From: Phytopythium helicoides
Lineage: Eukaryota > Oomycota > Peronosporomycetes > Pythiales > Pythiaceae
Length of the DNA stretch: 64,000 bases
NCBI GenBank assembly: GCA_024867545.1
Contig: JANFNE010000052.1
Span: 124,001-188,000, forward strand
Direction of reading: 5' to 3'
Under the pieces are notes generated by a model that worked only from the letters and a program-made list of their open reading frames with translations, had not been told where the DNA came from and searched no databases. Positions 52,551 through 63,109 of the stretch are shown here, in pieces (position 1 is the stretch's first letter; each line of letters opens with the position of its first letter). The translations under genes and the position numbers were made by a program.

Positions 52551-53797
52551 TTACTCTTCGGTGGGCTTCTGCGCAAGCAGCGTCTTGATGTCCTCCTCGA
52601 ACGACAGTGGCTTCTCCGTCGGCGCGAATCGCTTGTACGGCTGGCCATTGCGGTCCACCAGGAACTTGGTGAAGTTCCACTTGACGTAGTTGCCGAACGA
52701 GCCCGGCAGCTTCGCCTTCAGGTACGTGAACACGGGGCGGGCGTTGGCACCGTTGACGTCGTGCTTCTCGAAGAAGGGGAACTTGCAGTCGTACTGCTTG
52801 ACAAACTCCATGATCTCCTCGTGCGTGCCCGGCTCCTGGCTGGCGAACTGGTTGCACGGGAAGGCGAGAATCTCGAGGCCCTGCTCGCGGTACTTCTCAT
52901 CGAGCTGCGCCAGCTCGGGGTAGTTGGTGGGCGTCAAGCCGCACAGACTCGAGACGTTGACGACAAGAATGACCTTGCCCTTGTACTTTTCCATGGACAC
53001 CTCCTTGCCCTGCATGTCAAAGTCCTTGAGCTCGTAGAACGACTTGACGTTCTCAGGCATCCAGGTTGAACGCCTCGCGGTATTGCGCGCCGGCATTGAT
53101 GAACGAGTTGAGCCACTCGTCCTGCTTCTCCTTCGAGTCGGTACCAAAGACCTCCGAGATGGTCGAGTTGGACACCTTGATGCCGTTGGGCAGCGACGCG
53201 TCGAACTCGACCGTTCCCGAGGACACGTCGATGGTCGTGACGGCCTGCTGACCGAGCTCCGAGTCGAACACGTACACCGCCTTGTGCTTGTCGTTGGCGA
53301 CGACGTACGACGTCTGCTTGCCGCCGCTCGTGAACTTGGCAACAAGCCCCGCGCGCTTGCGCTGCAGGTTGCCCGCCTGGATGGCGCCGTCGCGCACCGT
53401 CCACACGGACTTGACGTCCGCGGCCACGAGGCCCCTCTCCGACGCCCAGGAACGAGGCCTTGTCGGTCGCGAAGCCCTCGAGCACACCCTTGACGTCCTT
53501 CTGCGGGAACAGGAAGCCGCTCTGCACCAGTCCGTCGACCACGCGCGCCGCGTACGCGGACGACGCGTCCGGCGCGCTGTCGGCCGCCAGCTTCTTCTCG
53601 ACCGCAGCCAGCAGCGCGGCGCCCGAGGCCGTTGGCGCGGCCCCCTTGCCGTGCGCCGAGGCGGCGAACAGCGAGCCCTTGACGTCGTCGGCCAGCAGGT
53701 GCTCGCGCGCCTTGGCCACGTCGGCCTGCAGCTCCTGCGAAAGCGCCTGGAAGTGGCGCCAGAGCTCGAACACGCGGCCCTCAAGTGCCTTGCTCAT
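52551..53797 (-). CDS. DEP-PH-glutathione peroxidase fusion, copy 1 (two frame switches)
   Basis: Starts at 53797 (MSKALEGRVFELWRHF). A DEP-like helical module (~35-100, YAARVVDGLVQSGFLFP) is followed by a PH-like module (VWTVRDGAIQAGNLQRKR through KEKQDEWLNSFINAGAQYRE) and a thioredoxin-fold glutathione peroxidase. The catalytic tetrad is complete: Cys in VNVSSLCGLT, Gln in FPCNQF, Trp-Asn in VKWNFTKFLVD. Extra cysteines occur in FPCNQF and QYDCKFPFF. Coding sense changes frame near 53440 and near 53062, one base each. The protein is otherwise well conserved against copies 2 and 3, so assembly error is as likely as pseudogenisation. It probably reduces lipid or organic peroxides, with the PH-like domain directing it to membranes. 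Confidence 0.8.
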
Positions 53798-54845
53798 GAC
53801 AGCGGTGGTGGTGGTGGTGATGAAGGACTTGGCTCGCTTGGTGGCGGAAGGATTCCGGAATGGCCGACAAGATGTGGGGGCGCACTTTCTCGAGGGACCA
53901 TCACTCCTCAACGCCCGCTCGCATTCGCGCGATGGTTGTATGGAAGTTTGTAGGGAGAATGGAGGTTGACGGGTGTTGACGCCGTTTACAAGCACTGCAT
54001 ATTACGCCGCCGCATCTTCGAAGCTTCGGCGACATGGAGCAGAGCCCGAGGATGACTTGATGTGCTACGCGGGCCGGCGTCAACGGGCAAGGCGGAAGAC
54101 GTTGCTCAGGCTTCGCAGAAGCGGCGGCCAATCGCGGCTGCCAGGAAGGGTTGCGTCACTCTCACTTTCTTGGTGCTGAGCATGTTGAGCCCAGCACCGA
54201 GTCGTGGACGGCAGCGATGCCCTCTGATGTCGACAACTTGAATCTGCAGCAGCTGCATGCTGCCCCAACAACTTGCAGGTGCGGGTTCGTCATGATCTAT
54301 GCTGGTCAAGCACTGCTCGATGAAACTTCGGTGTGAGGACTGTGAGGTATCCACAATCTAGCGGCTCACATGAACACTCATCACGTCTAGCTGCAAAGTC
54401 TGCTCCTCTGTGGGCTCTGCTTCAACATGCAACACCGACTGCTGTGAATTTGCGTGATTGTTGTGTCGGATATGTGAAAGCTTGATGTGAAGGAATTCCC
54501 AACAACTCCGAATCTGGCTCATGTAAGTCGTGTGAATATGCAGAAATCTGACGTTTGCCTTTCATGGACAGGCTTTCCAGCCTACGTGATATACCAAAAT
54601 CGAGTGGCAAAACTTTTCACTTTCACGAATGAACTTTTGCTGCTTGGTGGTGGCGCATGCCGCAACCTCGGATGCGACATCAAATTCACCGAGCGGAAGC
54701 TGCTGATGAACAATTAAATGACACTCTCATTGCTTAGCAAAAGCGGCGGCCAATTGTGAGCGCCAGGAAGAGCTGGGGCATCTCCAAGCGCTTTTCAAAA
54801 CGCGGCCCACTAAATTACGCGTCACGACAAGGACACACAGCTCCG
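53798..54845. other. Intergenic, with a short dispersed repeat
   Basis: The core AAGCGGCGGCCAAT occurs at about 54119 (with GAAGCGGCGGCCAATCGCGG) and at about 54742 (AAAGCGGCGGCCAATTGTGA), each followed by a CGCCAGGAAG-like stretch. Each carries a CCAAT box. No gene is recognised. Confidence 0.4.
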
Positions 54846-56409
54846 TCATGCGCTGAGCGCGTGGTGCGGCACCGACGGCCGCACGTCCGGCGCTGTCGAG
54901 TACCGATACACGTCGTCGCAGCAGTTGCGGCAGATGGTGCGGATCTTGAGCTTGCGCTGCGCAGAAGACGACGCCGAAGTCGTGCTCGACCGCCGGCCGT
55001 TGTACGTCTCGACAGGCGCTTGGAAACCGCACTTGCGGCACAGCGTCACTGAGTGGCAGATGTCGCACAGGTGGCGCCGCCGGAAGATGCCGAAGCGCTT
55101 CCTGCAGTCCTGGCAGTACTCGGCCTTCTCGTTCACACGCGTGCTGCTCATCGACTGAGCCTGGCGTCGGAATGGGGGCTCCGCAACTGCGGCAGTAGAC
55201 GGATCCTCGGCTGTGCTTTCCCTTGTGGTCGTGGTCGTCATCACGGAGGCTCGGCGGCCATGCTCGGCTGCAGCAACCATCTCGTCAACAGAGTTGCTGC
55301 GAGCGCTGTCCATGAGAGCTGAGGCTGGAGACGACGTAGAGGACGAGGACGACCTCCGCAGCGATTGCGGCTTGGAGCCCGAGGCGGACGCGGCGGCGGC
55401 GGCAGCAGCGACGCCCTCCGACGTCGACTTCTTGATCCGCTTGAGTCGGTAGCTGCGAGAGCGAGTGCCCTGCACACTCTTGACGTTAGCCCGCATGAGC
55501 CCGTAGACCGTCAGGAAGCAGGCACAGATGAGCCCGATGGTGCGCAAGGCGTCCGAGTGGCGGTGTGCCATCGAGTGCATGGGGCCGAACCAGCCCGCTC
55601 GGGCGCCGGCTTCGCCCCACTCGGCCGCGTTCAGGCTCTTTATCCTCGTCCAGTGGTACGAGTACGCGCTCGCGACGTCGTTGCTAATGGCCTGCACGCG
55701 GTACGTGTAGTGGAATCCGGGGCGGATGTGCTCGTCGACCAGCTCGGACGCGTTCGAGCTTGAGATGATCTCCCACTGCGGCAGCGCGTCGTGGTCCGGG
55801 AACCGCTGGAGAACGAACGAGTCGACGGGCCAGCGCTCGTCGTCGAAGCTCTTCCAGCGCAGCACGACGCTGTCGCAGTTGGCCGCCGCGACGAGCAGCG
55901 GGGCGTGCGGATACGTCGGGTCTGTCGTCAGCAGCCACCCGTCGTCAGGCCCCTCATCAGCTCCCTCTTCCCAGCATCCAAACGAGCGTACATGCACGGA
56001 CGGTGTCCTCGCCCTCGATCTCCAGCGGCATGGGCGGCGGGAAGAAGTCCTCCGGCTCGTGCTGCGCCGCTGGCGTCCCCCACGTCGACCACCTCGCCGC
56101 GACGTCCGTGGGCACGAGCTCAAGCACGCGCCTGGCCACTCCACCTGTCATCACCACCAGCAGCCCTCGGTCAGAACGCGAAGCAGCACCAGCGCCCGCC
56201 ATGAGGTGATCCCTTACCGACGGCGTTCACCGGCAGCTCACAGAGCGCGCGCAGGTCTGCGGGCCAGGGGAAAGGCGCGTATTAATACCCTGCGGTCCTC
56301 CTGCTCGTCCTCCAGCTCGTCCACCACTCCGCGCACCTTCAACGGACAGCGCGCTCGCAGGCGCACTGGCCGCCGCCGCGAGCGCCAGCACGGAAATCGC
56401 CTTGACCAT
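54846..56409 (-). CDS. FYVE-type zinc-finger membrane protein with FN3-like domain
   Basis: The C-terminal ~300 residues are clear. A fibronectin-III-like domain runs from SVVLRWKSFDDERWPVDSF to GFHYTYRVQAISNDVASAY. One transmembrane helix follows (IGLICACFLTVYGLMRA), then a Ser/Ala low-complexity linker, and a FYVE-related zinc finger (EYCQDCRKRFGIFRRRHLCD, CHSVTLCRKCGF, IRTICRNCC). Upstream, a 73-nt GT-AG intron (56217-56145) precedes LELVPTDVAARWSTWG and PEDFFPPPMPLEIEGEDT, and the frame moves by one base near 55980-56005. A signal-peptide-like start lies at 56409 (MVKAISVLALAAAASAP), but the frame changes again before the intron, so the N-terminus is unresolved. The FYVE finger suggests binding to PI3P on endosomes, anchored in the membrane. 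Confidence 0.65.
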
Positions 56410-58195
56410 GGCCTTCTCTCCCGCTCGAGCACCTGGCCGGCGGGCGGACCTTCCCCGACTGGCGGAAGGCAGGAAGGTGGCTACACGCGGACTCGACTCG
56501 GGGCGAGGCGGCGAGTTGGCGAGTCGGCCGGCGGCGCGTTCGCCGGCGGTTCCTCCAGCGACAAATGACACGAAGCAAGGAGGGGAACGTGCTTGGTGTA
56601 TGTTCCCGCCTCAGATGGGCAGGTGGGTGGGAACGGGAGTTCATTGGCTGAAAAGGGAGGTTGGAGGACGTTCATTGGATGAAAATGGGGGAGAATCAGA
56701 TTTGTGCGCATGTCGCGCGACAATGGCACGATTGTGTGCGATTTGTTGACAAGTGGGGCGCACAAAGAGGGGGCAGAGACGACTTGGTCGGCTCCTCTTT
56801 GCAGTTCGCAGGATAGGTATACAATCAATATATAGGCTAGTTTACCCATTTTAATCTTCTTCTAGCACGTAATGGTAGGATAACAGGCAATCCATCCTAT
56901 TATCCAAAAATCCTGCTTGGCTTGGCTTGCAGGTGCAGGGAGAGGAGCGTAAACCTTCGTTTCCCGCGAGGTCCATCATCCTACCGAGAGTTTGGATAGA
57001 CCGATCACTATTGATGTACGTACGCGAAGGGTGTTTGCGCTCCCAACAAGCCAAAAATCTCGCCACGATGGCAGCCTTCTCCAAGATACAAGCGGGTTGC
57101 AGCACGCTGCAAGAGCTGCTCAGCAGGGGGGGAGGTGTAAACAAGGGATTCTTCACTTTGGAGAGCTCCTAGGCGGCTGTCGGCAAAGATTGCCAGCTCA
57201 CACCAACTGCTATTACACCAGATGCATCACAAAATGATATGCTGCATGTATCTACGGATACAAAATAATCGATGATTCGTACATGCAGATGGTTGATCAC
57301 CACCGCGGTTGAGCAGCGGGCGCGAGTTTGTCACAACCAACCAAACACAGCAAATAGGGCTGATGCTTGGATGGACGTCAGCAATCGCTGCAAGCAAGCA
57401 GCCCCTGCTCGACCTCTCACGACTGCTTGTTGTATCGCGTCGATACAGTACACTGCGTTTCATGCCCAGCGAGCATGGGAGCTGCTCGGCCATTGCAGAG
57501 ACCGAGCAGCGCCTTGATGAGCCGCAGCAGTCACCTTTGACGTTCAAGTTGCCGTAAAGCCGGCGCACCTCGTTGATTGGTCGAAATGCGCGGCTTTTTG
57601 GCGAATGCCCTGTCTGCTGAATCACCGCTATTCCATATAAATCAGTATACATCAGTATGATTTGTATCCTTTAGATTCACACATTCTACTTATTTAGCGC
57701 ACTCTCGGTGTGACTGCCGTGGCGACTGATGCGTGATGCCAAGTTGACCTGAATTGTCGTTTGGTTGCGATCTTCCTGCAGCGGGCAGTTTCCCCCCTAA
57801 ACAAGCTACAGTCCACCCAGACAATCTTTCCACAATATATCATTTCAAAAAGCCATATCCCACAGTGTTCCCGCTTCATCACAAACCATTTGATAGCCGA
57901 GATACATTGTCAGAGGCTCTGTGGCCGCAAATGATCCCTTTGACCAGCCTCTACGAATGCCACTGTCAAGTGCCCCTAGCGCCGCGTTACACTTCCGCAG
58001 CTCCATGTTCGCCTTGCCCAGCCACGAGATGCCTGACGCGCTTCCTCCTCGCGCCTTATGACGCCGCGTGCGACTCTCCGCCCTCCGTCCCTGTCTCCCC
58101 CAGCGCTGAAGCCCGCGCTCGCCTCCTAGGCAGCTCACTCTCCGTCTCGCGTCCACCAGCCCAGGGCCTCGCTCCTCCGTCGCCTCCAGTTCGCC
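56410..58195. other. Intergenic, no gene recognised
   Basis: Divergent region between the FYVE gene and GPx copy 2. Short frames only. Contains the CCAAT direct repeat at 56640-56685. Confidence 0.45.
56640..56685 (-). promoter_or_regulatory. Paired 15-bp direct repeat carrying CCAAT boxes
   Basis: TTCATTGGCTGAAAA (56640-56654) and TTCATTGGATGAAAA (56671-56685) recur with a 31-bp period. Read on the minus strand each has a CCAAT box, ~230-275 nt upstream of the ATG at 56409. Regulatory function is inferred. Confidence 0.4.
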
Positions 58196-59575
58196 ATGGG
58201 CACCGACAGCGCAGCAGTGCAGGGCCGCGTGTTCCAGCGGCTCGCGCACTTCAACAAGCGCTCGGACGCACACCGCGCGCAGGTTGCGACGCTGCGCGAG
58301 CAGCTGCTGGCGCCGTCCGTGGGGCTGTTCCCGTCCAACGCGCCGAGCGCGAGCTCGCCGACCACAGACAAGCAGCAGGCGCTGTCGCCGCAGCCGCAGC
58401 CGCAGCAGATGCAGCAGCAGTTCCGCGCCGCGGCCTCGGCGGCGGCTGCGCGCTACACGACGATGACCACGAGCAACGGCGTCAAGGGCGAGCTGCTGCT
58501 GCGCCGCATCTTCCAGAAGCTCTCCAACGGCATGTACGCGACCACCCACGAGCGCGCCGAGCAGTTCTTCGACGCACTCGTGCTGTCGGGGTTTGTCACT
58601 CCGCTGCGTGACGTGCGCGGAGACGCTCGGCTTGAAGGGTTCTACGACGCCAAGGCGCTGTTCGCGCCGACCAACCACGAGCTGAACGGCAAGGCGGGCA
58701 AGATGTCGGTGTGGGAGGTGCATGAAGGTGCCATCCAGGCTGGGTTCGTGACCAAGCTCGCAACGACCTACCAGGAGCTTGCGCGTCTGCGTATGGGCTA
58801 CGGTCGACCGTCAGTGTATGCGCTCATCAACGACAAGCACAAGAAGCTCTACCTCTTCGAGTCAGACTGCTCGCTCCAGTACTCGACCGTGCTGGACTTG
58901 GCGATGGAGGCAACAGTGCAGTTTGACGAGAGCGTTCCGTTCGGCATCCGGGTCACAAGCTCCGCTTCTTCCGTAGTGTTCGGCGTCGAGTCCAAGGAGA
59001 AGCAGGACGAGTGGTTGAACTCGGTAATCAACGCCGGCGCGCAGTACCGCGAGGCGTTCAACGTCGAGACCGAGAGCGTCAAGTCCTTTTACGACCTCAA
59101 GGACTACGACATGAGCGGAGCCGAGGTTCCAATGGAGAACTACCGCGGCAAGGTGCTGCTGATCGTCAATGTGTCGAGCCTGTGTGCGCTGACGCCAATC
59201 AACTACCCGCAGCTTGCAAAGCTTGACGAGAAGTACCGCGAGAAGGGCCTCGAGATCCTGGCGTTCCCAAGCAACCAGTTCGCAAACCAGGAGCCTGGGA
59301 CCCACGACGAGATCATGAAGTTCGTGACCAAGTACAAGTGCCAGTTCACGTTCTTCGAGAAGCGCGACGTCAACGGCGCCGGCGCTCGGCCAGTGTTCAC
59401 ATACCTCAAGGCCCAGCTGCCCGGCTCCTTCGGCAACTTTGTCAAGTGGAACTTTACGAAATTCCTGGTCGACCGCAACGGCAACCCGGTCAAGCGATTC
59501 GCCCCGAGCGACGCACCCATGTCGTTCGAGCAGGACATCGTGGCGCTGCTGGAGCAGACTCCCGCCGCGTTCTGA
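58196..59575 (+). CDS. DEP-PH-glutathione peroxidase fusion, copy 2 (intact)
   Basis: 459 residues in one frame, no introns. Residues 8-40 match the shared N-terminal motif (QGRVFQRLAHFNKRS). ~45-90 is a Gln/Pro/Ala-rich linker, ~97-150 the DEP-like module (LLRRIFQKLSNGMY, FFDALVLSGFVTP), and ~170-290 the PH-like module (MSVWEVHEGAIQAGF, KLYLFESD, EKQDEWLNSVINAG). ~295-459 is the peroxidase: Cys330 in VNVSSLCALT, Gln361 in FPSNQFANQEPG, Trp418-Asn419 in FVKWNFTKFLVD. The residue after the catalytic Cys is Ala rather than the usual Gly. Cys382 (YKCQFTFF) is a candidate resolving cysteine, displaced by ~4 residues from its usual place. It is likely a thioredoxin- or glutathione-dependent peroxidase tethered by its PH-like domain. 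Confidence 0.88.
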   Translation: MGTDSAAVQGRVFQRLAHFNKRSDAHRAQVATLREQLLAPSVGLFPSNAPSASSPTTDKQQALSPQPQPQQMQQQFRAAASAAAARYTTMTTSNGVKGELLLRRIFQKLSNGMYATTHERAEQFFDALVLSGFVTPLRDVRGDARLEGFYDAKALFAPTNHELNGKAGKMSVWEVHEGAIQAGFVTKLATTYQELARLRMGYGRPSVYALINDKHKKLYLFESDCSLQYSTVLDLAMEATVQFDESVPFGIRVTSSASSVVFGVESKEKQDEWLNSVINAGAQYREAFNVETESVKSFYDLKDYDMSGAEVPMENYRGKVLLIVNVSSLCALTPINYPQLAKLDEKYREKGLEILAFPSNQFANQEPGTHDEIMKFVTKYKCQFTFFEKRDVNGAGARPVFTYLKAQLPGSFGNFVKWNFTKFLVDRNGNPVKRFAPSDAPMSFEQDIVALLEQTPAAF

Positions 59576-61077
59576 GCCTCCGTGTGCCGTCTGTAGCGTG
59601 TGTACCTTCTTGTATGTCGAGTGCGAGGAGCAACCGGATCCGCCCGCCCCATGTGTAGAATTCATCGATCAATAGTGTGTGCTGGAGTCAATCAATACAA
59701 GCTCAACTTTCTCAGTCGCCTCGTCTTCAACGTGGATGGATGGCTACCACTGTCCATTGCAAGTGCGCCTTCGAGGCAGCCTGGCGTCATCCTCCGTCTC
59801 CCAACACATTGCTTTGGCAGCATTTCATCACCTCCTAACACAACCTCATGAGCCGTCGGCCCGCCCGCGATCGTGATTGGGCGGCGCTTGCTCCATATCC
59901 GCCCAATCGCAGCGCTAATGTCGGCGACTTCAAGGCTTTGAGGAGGAGGAGGATGTCCACCATCGCGCTCTGAAGGAGGTTGGCTTGCGCCGAGAGGATG
60001 GGCGCGAATCCCTCACGCTCGAGAACACGGAGCAAACAGAGGCAAAGCGAGCGCTTTTTTCTTCTCTCGACCGATCGAGTGTTCTCCGTCGCCAAGTAGG
60101 ATGCCTGCATTGGACAGGCTCTTGCGTCCTGCTGCAGCTGCGATCGATTTGTTTTTTCAATCCATGCAAAGGGCGACCGAGCACGAGCATGCGCAGCCAT
60201 TGGTCAGAGGATGGCGGTCATGGTGATTGCGCAGTGCTCGCGTCCGGCATGACGCCGGTTCCCTCGCGGTCCGCGTGGCGTTGCAGCGAGAAACTCAGCT
60301 CCGTGCAGAGCACCGGAGAAGTCACATGGCTCCATCATCTCGCAGCGAGCGACCACACAGCGGCTGCTGTCGCAGACCTTCTCCGTCGTCGGCTTACCGT
60401 AGCATTCTCGCGATGACCGCGCCTTGGCTCGGCGAGCTACGCGTTGGCTCGCGAAAAAAGTAAAAAGCCGGCCGCGCTGAACTCGCTTGGACCTGCGACA
60501 TGCACCTGCCGGACGTGATGCGCATCCAGAATTCGTTGACACGCTCGATGATGTTGAAGTGCGCCATCTGAACTCTCAAAATGCATATCCTTATCAACTC
60601 GATCCAACGCGACAGGGCCGCCCCATAGTCGCCCGGGCGACGCTGCCCTCCCAAAACGATGATGGGTTGCAGCGAGCCAGCAGCTGGCGCCGGACTGCAC
60701 GTTTCCGGGCCAAGATGGCTACCATTGCCGCATACTGGAGCCAAGTCAGCGCTCCACCAAGAACAAGAGCACCTACACTTTTTCCGCGGGGCCTGCCCTG
60801 TCTCCCGGCCGCGGGTTTCCCTTTGCCGACTTGGCTTCCCTTGCCGACCTTGCTCGGTTTCCCCTGCGCTCACTTTCCTTTTTGCCGCCAAGCGCACAAG
60901 CCACCAGCCAGCCAGCCAGCCTTCCAGCCTCGCGACCGGACCCCACCGCCCCCGTGGTCCTCCGTCGCCTTTCATTTCCCTCTCGTCGCTCCTTCGTCAC
61001 TTCTCGTTGACGTCGCCGCGACCTTTTTTGATCAATTGCCAAGCAACCTACCAAGCATCCAAGAAAAACAAAAAGTC
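59576..61077. other. Intergenic between GPx copies 2 and 3
   Basis: The plus-strand frame is open from 60487 into copy 3, but that part is low-complexity and not conserved with the other copies, so it is treated as 5' flank. Confidence 0.45.
59875..59908. promoter_or_regulatory. Perfect 10-bp inverted repeat of CCAAT-type sites
   Basis: GATTGGGCGG (59875-59884) and CCGCCCAATC (59899-59908) with a 14-nt spacer. A likely paired NF-Y/GC-box-type site between two GPx genes; function is inferred. Confidence 0.4.
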
Positions 61078-62670
61078 ATGAGCCAGCTCCACGGACGAGT
61101 GTTCTCCCGCGCTGCCCAGTTTGAGACGCTGCCTGCCGACGTCCAGGAGGAGTCGGCGGCCGCTTCGACGTTCCTGACCGAGAAGAAGAGCGAGGTGTTC
61201 CAGCTGCACCATGCTGGCATCACCCGCGTGCCGCAGAGCATCCGCGGCAAGCCGCTCCTTGACGTGCTCGAGAAGTGGCTCAAGGATCAGGCAGAGCCGC
61301 CTGTCGAGGAGGAGGCAAAGCCTGCCGAGGACGCACCTCCTGCCGAAGCTGCGGTTGAGGCGGAGGAGACGCCCGCGGAGGCCGCTCCTGCCGCACCCGA
61401 GGAAGTGGCGGCCGAAGACGTCAAGGTCGAGGAGACAGCTGCTGCCGAAGAGGCAAAGCCGGACGCGCCTGCCGAAGCTGAAAAGGACGAGAAGCCTGCT
61501 CCGCCGGCCGAGTCCAAGTACCGCGTGCGCGCTAAGGAGATTGTCGTTGCACTGATTCTCTCGGGCTACCTGACAACCTACAAGGACCGCGAGAAGAACT
61601 ACCAGGCGCCTCCTCCGAAGGAGTACACGTTCGACGGTGAGCTGCTGGTTCCGCTGTCGCCTGACGTGCTGGAGCCTGCAACAACGACTGTCTGGAGCGT
61701 CAAGGCCGGCGCAACGTACGCGAACGTGCTCAAGCGCAAGGCTGGTGTACTGGCCTCGTTCACCCAGGGCAAGGACGTGTACGTTGTGCTCAACAAGGAC
61801 GCCAAGAAGATCTACCTCTTCGAGTCGGATGTTGCGCGTTCGACGTTGGCAGAGTTCGACGCGGCGGATGGCTTCGTGCAATTCGACCACGCTCATTACG
61901 AGCATGGTGTCAAGTGGGTGCACGGTGACAAGACGGAGCTATTCAACTTGCAGACCAAGGAGCTGCAAGAGGCGTTCTTGAACGAACTCATCAACGTCGG
62001 AGCTCAATACCGTGAGATCCATGCGCTGGAAGTCGACAAGGTCAAGTCAATCTACGAACTGAGCGACTTTGACATTGAAGGCAACGAAGTGTCGTTCGAA
62101 AAGTACAAGGGCAAGGTCTTGCTGATCGTCAACGTGTCGAGCAAGTGCGGCCTCACGCCCATCAACTACCCGCAGCTCACGGAGCTTGATGAGCGCTACC
62201 GAGAGCAAGGACTCGAGATCTTGGCGTTCCCGAGCAACCAGTTCGCGAATCAAGAGCCAGGCACGAACGAAGAGATCGTTGAGTTCGTCAAGCAGTACAA
62301 CGCCAAGTACACGTTCTTCGAGAAGAAGGATGTGAACGGCGCTAACGCTCGCCCTGTGTTCACGTACCTGAAGGCAAAGCTGCCGGGCGCCTTCGGCAAC
62401 TACATCAAGTGGAACTTCTCCAAGTTCCTGGTGGACCGCAACGGGCATCCGTACAAGCGGTATGCACCGACGGACAAGCCGTTGTCGTTCGAGGATGACA
62501 TCAAGGAGCTGCTCGCGAAGGCGCCGGAGCCCGAAACAACTGAGGAGGTGGCAGAAACAGTCGACGTGGAGGTCAAGCCGAATGGCACGGCAGAACTCGA
62601 GGCCCAAGAGACTCTGGTCAAGGAGGTGACGACGGAGGAGCCAGCGGCGGCTCCTCCAGTGGCGCCCTAG
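61078..62670 (+). CDS. DEP-PH-glutathione peroxidase fusion, copy 3 (single-cysteine)
   Basis: The start at 61078 (MSQLHGRVFSRAAQF) aligns with the other copies and gives 530 residues without introns. The DEP-like module is split by an acidic Glu/Ala/Pro-rich insert (~72-146). The second half of that module reads RAKEIVVALILSGYLTTY. The PH-like module (TVWSVKAGATYANVLKRK to LQEAFLNELINVGAQYRE) is followed by the peroxidase: Cys357 in VNVSSKCGLT, Gln388 in FPSNQF, Trp445-Asn446 in YIKWNFSKFLVD. A Glu/Val/Thr-rich tail of ~45 residues follows. Cys357 is the only cysteine in the whole protein, so no internal resolving cysteine exists. It must work as a 1-Cys peroxidase with an external thiol, or have another role. 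Confidence 0.88.
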   Translation: MSQLHGRVFSRAAQFETLPADVQEESAAASTFLTEKKSEVFQLHHAGITRVPQSIRGKPLLDVLEKWLKDQAEPPVEEEAKPAEDAPPAEAAVEAEETPAEAAPAAPEEVAAEDVKVEETAAAEEAKPDAPAEAEKDEKPAPPAESKYRVRAKEIVVALILSGYLTTYKDREKNYQAPPPKEYTFDGELLVPLSPDVLEPATTTVWSVKAGATYANVLKRKAGVLASFTQGKDVYVVLNKDAKKIYLFESDVARSTLAEFDAADGFVQFDHAHYEHGVKWVHGDKTELFNLQTKELQEAFLNELINVGAQYREIHALEVDKVKSIYELSDFDIEGNEVSFEKYKGKVLLIVNVSSKCGLTPINYPQLTELDERYREQGLEILAFPSNQFANQEPGTNEEIVEFVKQYNAKYTFFEKKDVNGANARPVFTYLKAKLPGAFGNYIKWNFSKFLVDRNGHPYKRYAPTDKPLSFEDDIKELLAKAPEPETTEEVAETVDVEVKPNGTAELEAQETLVKEVTTEEPAAAPPVAP

Positions 62671-63109
62671 TTGGGCAGCTGCAAGTTAGTCGTCGTCAGG
62701 CACCTCTCTTGAAAGGTGGGGACTAGTGTCCCTCCACCAGAGTGCGATGAACGGGCAGTCGAGCGATCCACAACGGCATGGGGGCTCCACGAAGGCTGCT
62801 TCACTTATGTATTGGACACGCCGCGATGGCCGCGCGTCCGCTTCCTCTCTATTTGCTCATTTTTTACATGTAGCTTACTACGATTTTGGCGGTAATCGAA
62901 TAGTACAAGGCACTTCTTGCTGGTGACAAAACGCTTTTCCATTACGGTAACTTCAACTCGCTCCACGCCAAATGGCTACATCTGTAGATATGAGTACATT
63001 CGGCACTTCAACTCGAGAAAGTTGCTGGTGTCGTCTCCCATACTGCCGGGTCGCTCCAGTGGAATTCTCCACCAACCACCCGAAAGCTCCATTCTCGATT
63101 GTGCCGGCC
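62671..63109. other. Intergenic between GPx copies 3 and 4
   Basis: No gene is recognised. The start of copy 4 is uncertain and could extend to 62972. Confidence 0.4.

Noticed and set aside
60487..61077. N-terminal extension of GPx copy 3 by ~197 residues
   Set aside because: Low-complexity, not conserved in copies 1, 2 and 4; the ATG at 61078 aligns with the other starts.
58196..62670. Selenocysteine in the GPx active sites
   Set aside because: The catalytic codons are ordinary Cys codons (TGT/TGC), not TGA, and no SECIS is needed.
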